DNA from: Chryseobacterium mulctrae
GTDB lineage: Bacteria > Bacteroidota > Bacteroidia > Flavobacteriales > Weeksellaceae
DNA: 64,000 nucleotides
Direction of reading: 5' to 3'
NCBI RefSeq assembly: GCF_006175945.1
Contig: NZ_VAJL01000001.1
Span: forward strand, 2,170,001-2,234,000
A model generated the notes under the pieces. That model had not been told where the DNA came from. It was given only the letters and a program-made list of their open reading frames with translations, and did no database searches. Shown here piece by piece: positions 44,621 to 53,177 of this stretch. A program made the position numbers and the translations under genes. How positions within the stretch are numbered: the first letter of the stretch is position 1; every line of letters starts with the position of its first letter.

Positions 44621-44689
44621 TTTGTCATTCCATAGGAATCTAGATTCGAATCTTTAAATTATAATCTCAGATTCCTACGGAATGACAAA
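44621..44689. repeat. Dispersed 21-bp palindromic repeat, copy 3
   Basis: The left arm TTTGTCATTCCATAGGAATC (44621-44641) and right arm (44669-44689) are inverted copies with one mismatch (CATAGG for CGTAGG). The spacer again differs from copies 1 and 2. It lies just after the gene at 44099-44611. Confidence 0.9.
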
Positions 44690-44765
44690 CATTGTGGAAA
44701 TTTATTTTCATCCTTTTTGTAATCTGAAGAATTTTTAACTAAGTTTAAACAATTAATTTAATCAA

Positions 44766-46169
44766 ATGGTTCTCAGCAGAATTTGGTCGGCTTTCATCAT
44801 CATCGCCATTACTATTGCAAGTATAAAATACATCTCGTCAAGCCACTACAAAACCATTTTCAATGATATGGTTGTAGGAAAAGGCGGCGATACCGTACAA
44901 ATTGCTACCCAAAACATTACTACACTCTCCCCTATTGTAAGAGACAGCCTGATGAAAAAAAATGATTTTGCCGACAGCAGAATTCATTATAAAACAAATT
45001 CTCTGAAACAAAATGTACAAGTTTATCGAGTTCAGGAAGCAGATGGCGTCATTGGAACTTCTGAAACTGCCGTTAAAATTTGTCTTGGTTTAATTGGAAT
45101 TATGACGCTTTTCATGGGCTTCATGAGTATCGCCGAAAAAGCTGGCGGAATCAATCTTTTAAGCCGATTAATACAGCCGTTTTTCTCAAAATTATTTCCA
45201 GAAATCCCAAAGAATCACCCCGCTTTCGGTCATATGTTGATGAATTTCAGCGCCAATCTTTTAGGTTTAGATAATGCCGCAACTCCTTTTGGTCTAAAAG
45301 CAATGGAAAGTTTACAGACTTTAAATCCAAATAAAGAGACAGCGAGCAATTCACAAATTATGTTTCTCTGTCTTCACGCAGGCGGAATGACATTAATTCC
45401 GGTTTCTATTATTGCCATCAGAGCTTCGATGGGTTCAAAAACTCCGACTGATATCTTTCTTCCGTGTATGATTGCAACATTTGCAGCAACTTTAGCGGCA
45501 ATGATTATTGTTTCTGCTTATCAAAAAATAAATCTATTAAAACCTATTGTTCTGGCCTATGTCGGAGGAATTTCAGCATTGATTGCGCTTTTGGTTGTCT
45601 ATTTAGTTCAATTAAGCAAAAACGAACTGGATGATTTCAGCAAAGTTTTAAGCAATGGCTTAATCCTATTCATTTTTATTGCGATTGTTCTCGGAGCCGT
45701 TTATAAAAAAATTAATGTTTTTGATGCTTTTATTGAAGGTGCAAAAGAAGGTTTCTGGACGTGTGTAAAGATTATTCCTTATTTGGTAGGAATGCTGATT
45801 GCGATTTCTCTATTAAGAACTTCAGGCGTTTTTGACGTCATTATTGATGGAATGAAATGGATTGCCAATGCGGCGAATTTAGACGCCAGATTTGTCGATG
45901 GTCTTCCAACGGCATTAATCAAACCTTTATCCGGTTCTGGAGCGAGAGGAATGATGGTAGATACGATGGCTACTTTCGGAGCAGACAGTTTTCAGGGGAA
46001 ATTGGCAGCAGTTCTTCAGGGAAGCTCAGACACGACGTTTTACGTGATCGCAGTTTATTTTGGAGCCGTAGCTGTAAAGAATACGAGATACACCGTAATT
46101 GCCATGCTTTTGGCTGATTTGGTAGGTGTAATCACTGCAATTGGATTGGCCTATTTGTTTTTCGCTTAA
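44766..46169 (+). CDS. SpmA-SpmB fusion-like nucleoside-recognition membrane protein
   Basis: The 467-residue integral membrane protein has two Gate-domain (nucleoside recognition, PF07670) units. The first has GLIGIMTLFMGFMSIAEKAGGI and MNFSANLLGLDNAATPFGLKAM; the second has GAKEGFWTCVKIIPYLVGML and KPLSGSGARGMMVD. The paired order matches spore maturation proteins A and B joined in one chain, as is common outside Firmicutes. An insert of about 55 residues lies after the first helix. Since the host is not a sporeformer, the role is probably a transport function. Confidence 0.88.
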   Translation: MVLSRIWSAFIIIAITIASIKYISSSHYKTIFNDMVVGKGGDTVQIATQNITTLSPIVRDSLMKKNDFADSRIHYKTNSLKQNVQVYRVQEADGVIGTSETAVKICLGLIGIMTLFMGFMSIAEKAGGINLLSRLIQPFFSKLFPEIPKNHPAFGHMLMNFSANLLGLDNAATPFGLKAMESLQTLNPNKETASNSQIMFLCLHAGGMTLIPVSIIAIRASMGSKTPTDIFLPCMIATFAATLAAMIIVSAYQKINLLKPIVLAYVGGISALIALLVVYLVQLSKNELDDFSKVLSNGLILFIFIAIVLGAVYKKINVFDAFIEGAKEGFWTCVKIIPYLVGMLIAISLLRTSGVFDVIIDGMKWIANAANLDARFVDGLPTALIKPLSGSGARGMMVDTMATFGADSFQGKLAAVLQGSSDTTFYVIAVYFGAVAVKNTRYTVIAMLLADLVGVITAIGLAYLFFA

Positions 46170-46203
46170 AAAGTGTGAGTAACTTCGATTTAAATTTAGA
46201 TAA

Positions 46204-46689
46204 ATGAAATCAACCCTATTTACATTTTTAATTCTGTCATTTAACTCTTTCATTTTTGCACAAGGAGGATGGAATATTGGTTATTTAAAAGTTGAGAATA
46301 TTAATAAAAATGATATTGGGAAAACATTTAGAATCGATTTTAAATCTGACAAAATAAAAGAGAAAGATCCTTTTATAAGGTCATATTTTAGTACAAAAGA
46401 TTCTAACTTTCTATTAATTGACAATAACAAAATTAAATTTATTGAAGAAAGAAAAATCCACGTTGATTCAGGTTATTACAATGATCAATTTTTAATTTGT
46501 AAAAGTTGTAAAGCACCTCTCAGAATTTTAGATGTGGTTTTGCTGGAAATAAAACCAGAAAAGATAGTTTTTCTAGCTGATTTTGAATTGAGTATTGATG
46601 ATAAAGCCAATACAATAAAGTTCAAAAAAGAAATTGAAATTTCCCAAAATGAATTAGACGGATTAATTTTTTTAGATTCTAAATCTTAA
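46204..46689 (+). CDS. Exported protein of unknown function
   Basis: The 161-residue product has a signal peptide ending FIFAQ near residue 20. The mature part is beta-rich, with GGWNIGYLKVENINKND at its front and a KSCKAP motif near residue 99. I recognise no family. It lies 34 bases after the SpmAB-like gene, in the same direction, and 50 bases before the next small gene. Confidence 0.6.
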   Translation: MKSTLFTFLILSFNSFIFAQGGWNIGYLKVENINKNDIGKTFRIDFKSDKIKEKDPFIRSYFSTKDSNFLLIDNNKIKFIEERKIHVDSGYYNDQFLICKSCKAPLRILDVVLLEIKPEKIVFLADFELSIDDKANTIKFKKEIEISQNELDGLIFLDSKS

Positions 46690-46739
46690 TAAATATTATA
46701 TAAACCATTAACAAACAACGATCAACAAGCAACTAGATT

Positions 46740-47132
46740 ATGATTACAGATAAAGAATTCACATTAAGATTAATACGTCAGTTAACTCAAGCTTTAGAAA
46801 AACTGATTTTAGATAAGCCTGAAGAAAGTTTAATGCAGAAAGAACTCGATTTTGATTCTTTAACGAAAGACATTTTTAAATTTGATTTTAAAGAACTTTC
46901 ATCAAAATCAAAGGAAGAAATCATCGAAATTGTGAACGAAAGACAGGAAAGAGGCCACAAAGACTATTACGAAATGCTCGGGAATCTTTTCTATTACAAT
47001 GGAAAAGTTTTAGCTAACAACGATTTTTTAGACAAAGCAAAAACCTTCTACGAACTCTATCTTCAAACCAGCGGAATTTTTGCACTTCCCGTTATCAATA
47101 GAATCAACGAAGTAAAAAAAGCACTTGAATAA
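46740..47132 (+). CDS. Small helical (TPR-like) protein of unknown function
   Basis: The 130-residue product has no signal peptide and is mostly helical and acidic, with a C-terminal repeat-like part (YYEMLGNLFYYNGKVLANNDFLDKAKTFYELY) that resembles a TPR unit. It may relate to DUF6483-like proteins, but I am not sure. It is convergent with the TonB-like gene at 47148; the stop codon lies inside a shared hairpin. Confidence 0.6.
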   Translation: MITDKEFTLRLIRQLTQALEKLILDKPEESLMQKELDFDSLTKDIFKFDFKELSSKSKEEIIEIVNERQERGHKDYYEMLGNLFYYNGKVLANNDFLDKAKTFYELYLQTSGIFALPVINRINEVKKALE

Positions 47133-47146
47133 AGTGCTTTTGTATT
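47117..47146. terminator. Bidirectional terminator between convergent genes
   Basis: AAAAGCACTT (47117-47126) pairs with AAGTGCTTTT (47132-47141), overlapping the stop of the plus-strand gene and followed by T-rich sequence on both strands. Confidence 0.8.
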
Positions 47147-47147
47147 T

Positions 47148-48026
47148 TTAGAATGTAATGTTATAAGTTCCGGTGGATGAGACGCTTGCTTTTTCAGCTT
47201 TCACGTATTTCTTCACCCATGCAACAGATGTGGAAACCACACAAGGATCTGAAACTCCGCCCGATCTTCTTGCAGAAGAAATATTTCCGGCTTTATCTAC
47301 AGTATAAGCAATCGTAATCGATCCACTTGCTGTACAATTGTGGCTTGGTTGTGCACCACCTCTTCCCATTGTTCCGGGAATATATCCAATCAATCGACGG
47401 TCAATTCCCACTTTGCTGTCTCCGTTTCCGTCTCCGCCTAAAGGATCGCCATTGTTCCCAATTCCTGTTCCTGTGCCTTGACTTCCGGCTTTTGTTCCAC
47501 GACCTCTAATTAGATTTCCGATGGCAGCAGTTCCTTTTCCGTCGCCATTTCCGGTTTTAGAATTGGCTGTTGTTGCAGAACTTTTTGTGCTTTTGGTAGT
47601 CGAACTTGCCGTTGATTTTTTATTGGTTTTTGAATCTTCTTTTTTGGGAGCGGTAACTTTGCTATTTGTTCCGGTAATTATTTTTTCTTTAACCTCTGTT
47701 TTTTTTGATTCCGGTTTTGGATCTGGAACAATAACCGTTTTAGGCTCAGAGACAACATTCTCAACCGGTTCGGGAGCTGTTTCTATAGCTTTTGCAGCCA
47801 GACTTCCTTCTTGGTTGGCAGGTTCTTCAATTCCGGCTCCGTTTCTGTTATCTCCAAAATTGACGAGCATTGTAGTAATCACTTCAGGTTCTTTCGGGCG
47901 CTCAGTCGGTTTCATTTTATAGATGAAAACGAATAACAAAATAGCAGACCAAATAAGGATAGAAAGTACTGCACTTTTTACCTTATCTTTATTTTCTTCG
48001 GCTCTATTTATCGTATAACCTCTCAT
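47148..48026 (-). CDS. TonB-like energy transducer with a Gly-rich linker
   Basis: The 292-residue protein has an N-terminal transmembrane anchor (residues about 18-36) and a long Lys/Ser/Thr-rich then Gly-rich linker, in place of the usual Pro-rich one. The C-terminal domain has IGYIPGTMGRGG, then ASGSITIAYTVDKAGNISSARRSGGVSD. Two Cys (HNC and DPC) flank the domain and could form a disulfide. With ExbB and ExbD upstream it forms an energy-transducing complex in the inner membrane. Gap to exbD is 85 bases. Confidence 0.85.
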   Translation of the reverse strand: MRGYTINRAEENKDKVKSAVLSILIWSAILLFVFIYKMKPTERPKEPEVITTMLVNFGDNRNGAGIEEPANQEGSLAAKAIETAPEPVENVVSEPKTVIVPDPKPESKKTEVKEKIITGTNSKVTAPKKEDSKTNKKSTASSTTKSTKSSATTANSKTGNGDGKGTAAIGNLIRGRGTKAGSQGTGTGIGNNGDPLGGDGNGDSKVGIDRRLIGYIPGTMGRGGAQPSHNCTASGSITIAYTVDKAGNISSARRSGGVSDPCVVSTSVAWVKKYVKAEKASVSSTGTYNITF

Positions 48027-48059
48027 TGATTTATTGGTCTCAAATTATATTTTTTATTT

Positions 48060-48100
48060 GCCACGAATGCACTAATTTTCTTATTTGAGTATTCGTAGCA
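48060..48100. repeat. Partial copy of the GCCACGAATGCAC repeat
   Basis: GCCACGAATGCACTAATT (48060-48077) matches the repeat arm at 37694-37711 with one mismatch, and ATTCGTAGC near 48091 looks like a decayed right arm. It lies between exbD and the TonB-like gene in an operon. Confidence 0.6.
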
Positions 48101-48111
48101 ATGCGGAATGC

Positions 48112-48507
48112 TTATTCTTTTACTGTTGCAATGGCAATATTAAACTTATGTTTTTCTGCAATTTCCATTAAGAAAACAACATCTTTATGCATTGTGCTTT
48201 CGTCTGCTCTGATGGTAAACGATTTTGCCGATTTGCTCTGAAGATCGCTCACAATTGTTTGTTCTACCAATTCTCTGCTTACAGGTTTATCATTTACAAA
48301 ATACGATCCGTCTGGTTTTACACTTACCGTCATCGGATTCGGAATATTATTATCTACGCTTCCTGTTTGTGGAAGTTTTACATCAATCGCACTTTGATTA
48401 GCCGCAGAAGAGGTAATCATAAAGAAAATCAACATTAGCAAGATAACGTCTGTCATTGCTGCTAAACTGAATTCCGGATGCGCTTTATTTCTTCTCTGAA
48501 TTTTCAT
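48112..48507 (-). CDS. exbD: Biopolymer transporter ExbD
   Basis: The 131-residue protein has one N-terminal transmembrane helix (AAMTDVILLMLIFFMITSSA near residues 16-35), whose Asp21-region conserved residue carries the proton, and a periplasmic ExbD domain ending IAIATVKE. ExbB-ExbD uses the proton gradient to energise TonB. The gap to ExbB is 10 bases. Confidence 0.92.
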   Translation of the reverse strand: MKIQRRNKAHPEFSLAAMTDVILLMLIFFMITSSAANQSAIDVKLPQTGSVDNNIPNPMTVSVKPDGSYFVNDKPVSRELVEQTIVSDLQSKSAKSFTIRADESTMHKDVVFLMEIAEKHKFNIAIATVKE

Positions 48508-48517
48508 CTGTTAGAAT

Positions 48518-49222
48518 TTATAAAGGTTTATTGATAATATCTAAAAATTCTCCAGAAACATTCTGAGTTCTCAGAACAAATTTATCAATTCTTGTCAGCA
48601 AAATATTGTAGAAAAAGTTTGCCGGAATTGCCACCGCTAAACCAACTGCAGTTTGTCCAAGAGCCGTATAAATACCTTCAGATAGAGTTTTCGGAGAGAA
48701 AGCTCCTTCAGCATGAGACAAATCAAAGAACGCAATAATCATCCCGATAACCGTTCCCAAAAGTCCCAACATCGGTGCAATACTTGGTACAACCGCCAAA
48801 AGGTTCAGATTTTTTTCCATATTTGCAACCTCAATTTGAGCCTGAGACTCCATTGCGCTTACAATATCAGAAACAGGTCTTCCTAATCTTGAGATTCCTT
48901 TTTCTAAAATTCTGGATTCCGGTGAATTCTGCGTTTTACAATAATCTGCTGCAGCTTCTATCTTTCCGTCTCGGATAAAGTCTTCGATGTTATTCATAAA
49001 ATTAGAATCCGTTTTTGAAGTCATTCTTTTAATAAAGAAAAATCTTTCAAAAAAAAGATAAACAGAGAAAACTCCTAATAACAAAACAGTTACCATCACT
49101 ATTTTAGCGAAAGCACCACCATGAAAAAGGATATTCCAAAAAGAAAATTCAAGCTTTTCTACAGGTACAGTAGGTACAGCGACCTGTGCAAATAAAATCT
49201 GAGTAAGTTCCGTTAACAGCAT
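48518..49222 (-). CDS. exbB: MotA/TolQ/ExbB proton channel protein
   Basis: The 234-residue protein has three transmembrane helices: the first near residues 38-59, then MLGLLGTVIGMIIAFFDLS near 150-170 and TAVGLAVAIPANFFYNIL near 190-207. The LLGTVIGM motif is diagnostic for the MotA/TolQ/ExbB family. Operon order is exbB, exbD, TonB-like, all minus strand. It could equally act as TolQ-like; the downstream TonB-like gene favours ExbB. Confidence 0.92.
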   Translation of the reverse strand: MLLTELTQILFAQVAVPTVPVEKLEFSFWNILFHGGAFAKIVMVTVLLLGVFSVYLFFERFFFIKRMTSKTDSNFMNNIEDFIRDGKIEAAADYCKTQNSPESRILEKGISRLGRPVSDIVSAMESQAQIEVANMEKNLNLLAVVPSIAPMLGLLGTVIGMIIAFFDLSHAEGAFSPKTLSEGIYTALGQTAVGLAVAIPANFFYNILLTRIDKFVLRTQNVSGEFLDIINKPL

Positions 49223-49328
49223 TAATTGATTATTTTTATAATGATTTTAAACGACAAAAATAATGGAATATTATTAATCCTTATCTTAAAATAAGCTTAA
49301 AAAACGCATCCCAAAGCTAATAATGTCT

Positions 49329-49374
49329 TAAAAAAGCAAATTTCTTTCCAAAAAAGTATTTGAAAAGAAATTTG
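49329..49374 (-). terminator. Terminator after the acidic protein gene
   Basis: On the minus strand CAAATTTCTTTTC (plus-strand 49362-49374) pairs with GAAAGAAATTTG (49337-49348), followed by a T-run (plus-strand A-run 49330-49335). It is 21 bases past the gene stop at 49396. Confidence 0.8.
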
Positions 49375-49395
49375 TAGTTTATATTTTGGCAGCGA

Positions 49396-49857
49396 TTAGT
49401 CTTCGTCTACCTCTATTTCGTCTTGCTTAAATTCGCATTTCAGTCTGAAAGGAATCGGAGTATCAGAACCTGTGTAAAAATCATCGATGGTTCCTTTCCA
49501 GATTACCTGAAGCTCATTTTCTTCGTTTTTCTCAAAACAAAGTTCGTTGTCGTAGATGAAGGCATCTTCATCATCAAACAAATTAACTTCGGTATAAACC
49601 TCGTCGTCAGAATCGTTGATTTCGAATGTTTTTCCTTCAATTTCGGCAGAATCTATCGGAAATTCAATTATTTCCAGCGAAAGCTGAGGAAAGTTGTACT
49701 GCAGAGAATCGTCATCTACATGATCTAAACCGTCGTCAGTAATGACCTCTACTTCCAGAAAGTGTTTTTGATTACTATAAACAGCCTTGCAATAAGTGCT
49801 TCTTATATTGTATTTTAGAGTTTCGTCCGGATGGTAAATTTTTAAAATCCCTTTCAT
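49396..49857 (-). CDS. Highly acidic protein of unknown function
   Basis: The 153-residue product has no signal peptide and is very rich in Asp and Glu, including DDGLDHVDDDSLQ, NDSDDEVYTEVNLFDDED and a C-terminal DEIEVDED. Strand-like segments such as LKIYHPDETLKYNI and IWKGTIDDFYTG suggest a beta fold. I recognise no named family, although similar acidic proteins are common in Flavobacteriia. The gene stands alone and has its own terminator. Confidence 0.6.
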   Translation of the reverse strand: MKGILKIYHPDETLKYNIRSTYCKAVYSNQKHFLEVEVITDDGLDHVDDDSLQYNFPQLSLEIIEFPIDSAEIEGKTFEINDSDDEVYTEVNLFDDEDAFIYDNELCFEKNEENELQVIWKGTIDDFYTGSDTPIPFRLKCEFKQDEIEVDED

Positions 49858-50093
49858 TATTTCCTAAAAAAGAACTGTAATACTATGATTGTTAAATGCT
49901 TTAGGCAAAGATAAAAAATTGTATGAATCTGAAAAATGTTTTGAAAATTATTTTTATTAAAATCTACATTTAAAACGAATTTGATCTACAATATTGGTTA
50001 TTTTTGTTATTTATTCGTTTGCATAAAATGCTGAAACAAAATTTTGTAACAACCATTGTATTTCATCTTACAAATAAAAGGTAAAGATTATCT

Positions 50094-51890
50094 ATGAAAA
50101 ATATTTTATTTAAAACCATAATCGGTCTCGGATTGGCGGTGAGCATTTCATCATGCAAAAAATCAGATTCACCATTAACGAAAGTTACGCCTACCAATAT
50201 AGATTCTATTGCGTCTAATTATTATGAGCAATATTTGAAGCTTTATCCTTTAGAAGCTACTTCACAAGGAGACTTGAGGTATAATGATCAGCTTCCGATC
50301 AATATTGACAAAGATTTTATTTTGGGTGAAGTTGCTTTTTATAATTCCATCCAAAAACAGCTTGAAAATGTAGATTATAATAGTCTTTCGGATGAAGACA
50401 AAGTAGTTTATGATGTTTTAGATTATACTTTAAAAGATAAAATTGAAGCTTACGCATATCACCCTGAATATATTCCTTTCAGCCAGTTTACAGGTTTACC
50501 GCTAAACTTTCCTTTGTATGGAAGCGGACAAGGAAGTCAGCCTTTCAATACAGAAAAAGATTATGAAGACTGGTTAAAAAGAATGGAAAAATTCCCTGAA
50601 TGGATGAATGCAGCTGCAGATAATTTCCGTGAAGGAATAAATAATAAGGTCGTTCTACCAAGAAAATTGGTGGTAAAAATGATTCCTCAGATGAAAGCTG
50701 AAGAAATCATCACGCCAGATTTTGAAAAGAATATTTTCTACGGACCTGTAAAAAACTTTCCAAAGAGCTTCAGCAAAGAACAAAAAGAAAAACTTACCAA
50801 ACTGTATAAAGAGGCGATTACAAAAAATATCATTCCTGCGTATACAAAAATGGGTGAGTTTTTAGAAAAAGAATATTTACCTAAATCCAGAGAAACAGAC
50901 GGTTACAACAACCTTCCTAAAGGAGACAACATTTACAGATATTATGCTAAAAGCTGGACAACAACCAATAAAACGCCTGAAGAAATTAATAAAATAGGAT
51001 TACAACAAGTTGCTATGTTACGTGGTGAAATGGAAAAGGTAAAGCAACAAGTTGGCTTCAAAGGAACGCTTGAAGAATTTATCAATTCTGTAAAAACAGA
51101 TCCGAAAGCGATGCCTTACAAAACCTCAAAAGAAGTTTTGGATGGTTTCAATGGGATTTTAGCTAAAATAACGCCGAAGCTGAAAACCATGTTCAGCGTA
51201 ACGCCAAAAACTAAGTTTGAGATCAGACAAACCGAAAAATTCAGAGAAGCAAGTGCAAGCGCAGAGTATATCCAGGGAACTCCCGACGGAAAAAGACCGG
51301 GAATTTTCTATATGCCACTTCCTGATCCATCAAAATTCAACGTTACTTCAGGAATGGAATCTCTTTTTTTACACGAAGCGATTCCGGGACATCATTATCA
51401 GGTTTCTCTGCAACAGGAAAATACAAAACTCCCAAAATTCATGAGATTCGGCTGGTTTGGAGCTTATGGTGAAGGTTGGGCGCATTATTGCGAAACTTTA
51501 GGTCCGGAATTTGGGTTATACACAGATCCTTACCAAAAAATGGGATACCTAAGCGATCAAATGCTTCGTGCCGTTCGTTTGGTTGTTGATACCGGAATTC
51601 ACACCGGAAAAATGACAAGAGAAGATGCAATTACTTATTTCCTAAACAATATTGCTTACGATGAAGCAGGAGCAACTGCAGAAGTTGAACGATACATGGC
51701 AATGCCTGGACAAGCTTTAGGTTACAAAATCGGATCTTTAAGAATCAGAGAACTGAGAGAAAAATATCAGAAAGAATTGGGCGATAAATTTAATCTGGCA
51801 AAATTCCACGATGAAGTTTTGAGTCAGGGTTGTCTTCCTTTGGATGTTTTAAACAGAAAAATGGAGCTTTGGGCGACGAAGCAGAAGTAA
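50094..51890 (+). CDS. DUF885 family lipoprotein, likely metallopeptidase-like
   Basis: The 598-residue product has a lipoprotein signal (SISSC near residues 17-21). It fits DUF885 (PF05960), a helical metal-binding family. The zinc motif HEAIPGHHYQ lies near residue 428, and the downstream GEGWAHYCETLG near residue 460 provides the Glu ligand. Members resemble M2/M32-type peptidases but the substrate is unknown. The gap before the gene (49858-50093) is AT-rich, with a possible TTG/TATTTTTG promoter at 49981-50006. Confidence 0.88.
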   Translation: MKNILFKTIIGLGLAVSISSCKKSDSPLTKVTPTNIDSIASNYYEQYLKLYPLEATSQGDLRYNDQLPINIDKDFILGEVAFYNSIQKQLENVDYNSLSDEDKVVYDVLDYTLKDKIEAYAYHPEYIPFSQFTGLPLNFPLYGSGQGSQPFNTEKDYEDWLKRMEKFPEWMNAAADNFREGINNKVVLPRKLVVKMIPQMKAEEIITPDFEKNIFYGPVKNFPKSFSKEQKEKLTKLYKEAITKNIIPAYTKMGEFLEKEYLPKSRETDGYNNLPKGDNIYRYYAKSWTTTNKTPEEINKIGLQQVAMLRGEMEKVKQQVGFKGTLEEFINSVKTDPKAMPYKTSKEVLDGFNGILAKITPKLKTMFSVTPKTKFEIRQTEKFREASASAEYIQGTPDGKRPGIFYMPLPDPSKFNVTSGMESLFLHEAIPGHHYQVSLQQENTKLPKFMRFGWFGAYGEGWAHYCETLGPEFGLYTDPYQKMGYLSDQMLRAVRLVVDTGIHTGKMTREDAITYFLNNIAYDEAGATAEVERYMAMPGQALGYKIGSLRIRELREKYQKELGDKFNLAKFHDEVLSQGCLPLDVLNRKMELWATKQK

Positions 51891-51912
51891 GAAGCTATTA
51901 AATATAAAATGA

Positions 51913-51942
51913 GACGGTTTGACTAAGCAAGCCGTCTTTTTA
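51913..51942 (+). terminator. Terminator after the DUF885 gene
   Basis: GACGGTTTG (51913-51921) pairs with CAAGCCGTC (51928-51936), with one G-U pair, followed by TTTTTAG. Confidence 0.85.
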
Positions 51943-51980
51943 GTTATTAAACATTATCTTTTCATTAAAATTTAAATGTC

Positions 51981-52417
51981 ATGATTACAGAAAGTATAAA
52001 ATCATTGTTCACAAGAGATTTAAACCAATTAAAAAAAGAAATAGAAGCATATCAAAACGAAGAAGCAATCTGGAAAATTGATAAAAAAATTCTCAATTCT
52101 GCTGGAAATTTATCGCTTCATCTGGTTGGAAATATCAATCATTTTATCGGATCAATATTGGGACATTCAGGGTATGTAAGAAACAGAGAGCTTGAATTTT
52201 CATTAAAGAATGTTCCGAGAACGGAATTGGTTGAGAAAATTGAAAAAACGATTGAGGTTGTACATTCTTCGCTTGATCAATTATCGGAGGAAGATATCCG
52301 ATTGAAGCTTTAGGCTATAAAATGACTACAGAATATTTTCTGATTCATTTGTTTGGACATTTGGGTTATCATTTGGGGCAAATTAACTATCATAGGAGAT
52401 TGTTGGATGTTGAGTGA
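51981..52417 (+). pseudogene. DinB-like protein (DUF1572 type), broken by a frameshift
   Basis: The first frame (51981-52313, 110 residues) gives a normal DinB-like start, including LSLHLVGNINHFIGSILGHSG near residue 44 with the first His ligand. It stops early. The missing C-terminus is encoded immediately downstream in another frame (offset +2) from about 52300 to the stop at 52415-52417: PIEALGYKMTTEYFLIHLFG, then YHLGQINYHRRLLDVE, with the remaining His ligands. The break is near 52290-52300, not in a homopolymer. DinB-like proteins bind a metal and are often thiol-dependent enzymes. A sequencing error remains possible. Confidence 0.8.
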
Positions 52418-52478
52418 TTTTTTAAAAACTATTTATTATTTAACCACCCCGTCTAAATTTTCTTTGAAAATTTATCCA

Positions 52479-52507
52479 CCCCTCCATTGGAGGGGAATTT
52501 TTACAGT
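52479..52507. repeat. GC-rich hairpin near the DinB and nth stops
   Basis: CCCCTCC and GGAGGGG (52479-52495) form a tight hairpin followed by AATTTTT, in the 97-base gap between the broken DinB gene and nth. It may work as a terminator, or be part of a dispersed repeat (CCACCCC recurs at 52444). Confidence 0.45.
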
Positions 52508-52514
52508 GGCTATA

Positions 52515-53144
52515 TTATTTATCTTTTTCTTCGAACAGCATTTTAGTAATAAAATCTTTCTCGCCTTTTCCTCTAGCCGGAGAATATTCTCTTCCGTAGA
52601 AAATAATCTGAAGGTGAAGTTTATTCCAAAACTCTTCTTTCCATAATTTTTTGGCGTTTTTCTCGGTTTCTACAACGTTTTTCCCGGAAGTGAGCTTCCA
52701 TTGCGTCATCAGTCTGTGAATGTGTGTATCGACGGGAAAAGCAGGAAATCCAAAACCCTGACTCATCACTACAGAAGCCGTTTTGTGTCCCACTCCTGCC
52801 AATTCTTCCAGTTCTTCATACGTTTGAGGGACAATTCCGTTATGTTTTTCCAAAAGTTGCTCTGCCATTTTTTTCAGATTCTTCGCTTTTGTATTCGAAA
52901 GTCCGATTTCTTTGATGAGTTCTTTAATTTCAAAATCCTCCAGTTTAGCCATTCTTTGCGGTGTTCCTGCTACAGCGAAAAGTTCTGGAGTTACCTCATT
53001 TACCTTTTTGTCGGTAGTTTGCGCAGAAAGTGCAACAGCAACCATAAGAGTATAAACATCTGTATGATCTAAAAAAATAGGAACAACAGGATATAATTTT
53101 TCTAATTCTTCCTGAATGAGTGTGGCTCTTTGCTTTTTTGTCAT
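52515..53144 (-). CDS. nth: Endonuclease III-like DNA glycosylase without the Fe-S cluster
   Basis: The 209-residue HhH-GPD protein matches Nth through its core: SAQTTDKKVNEV near residue 40, the HhH motif LAGVGHKTASVVM with the catalytic Lys near residue 119, and the catalytic Asp in FPVDTHIHRL near residue 135. Nth removes oxidised pyrimidines and nicks the strand. The usual C-terminal four-Cys 4Fe-4S loop is replaced by YGREYSPARGKGEKDF and the protein has no Cys at all. The C-terminus is also short. Confidence 0.9.
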   Translation of the reverse strand: MTKKQRATLIQEELEKLYPVVPIFLDHTDVYTLMVAVALSAQTTDKKVNEVTPELFAVAGTPQRMAKLEDFEIKELIKEIGLSNTKAKNLKKMAEQLLEKHNGIVPQTYEELEELAGVGHKTASVVMSQGFGFPAFPVDTHIHRLMTQWKLTSGKNVVETEKNAKKLWKEEFWNKLHLQIIFYGREYSPARGKGEKDFITKMLFEEKDK

Positions 53145-53177
53145 TTAACCATTAAATTTGAACAAAAATAAATCATT

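Noticed and set aside
47521..47922. A 133-residue plus-strand frame in the TonB-like gene
   Set aside because: It is the reverse of the Lys/Ser/Gly-rich linker; composition and position show it is a shadow of the real gene.
52353..52646. A 97-residue plus-strand frame after the DinB gene
   Set aside because: It overlaps the DinB C-terminal frame and then runs into nth on the other strand; no domain or signal is visible.
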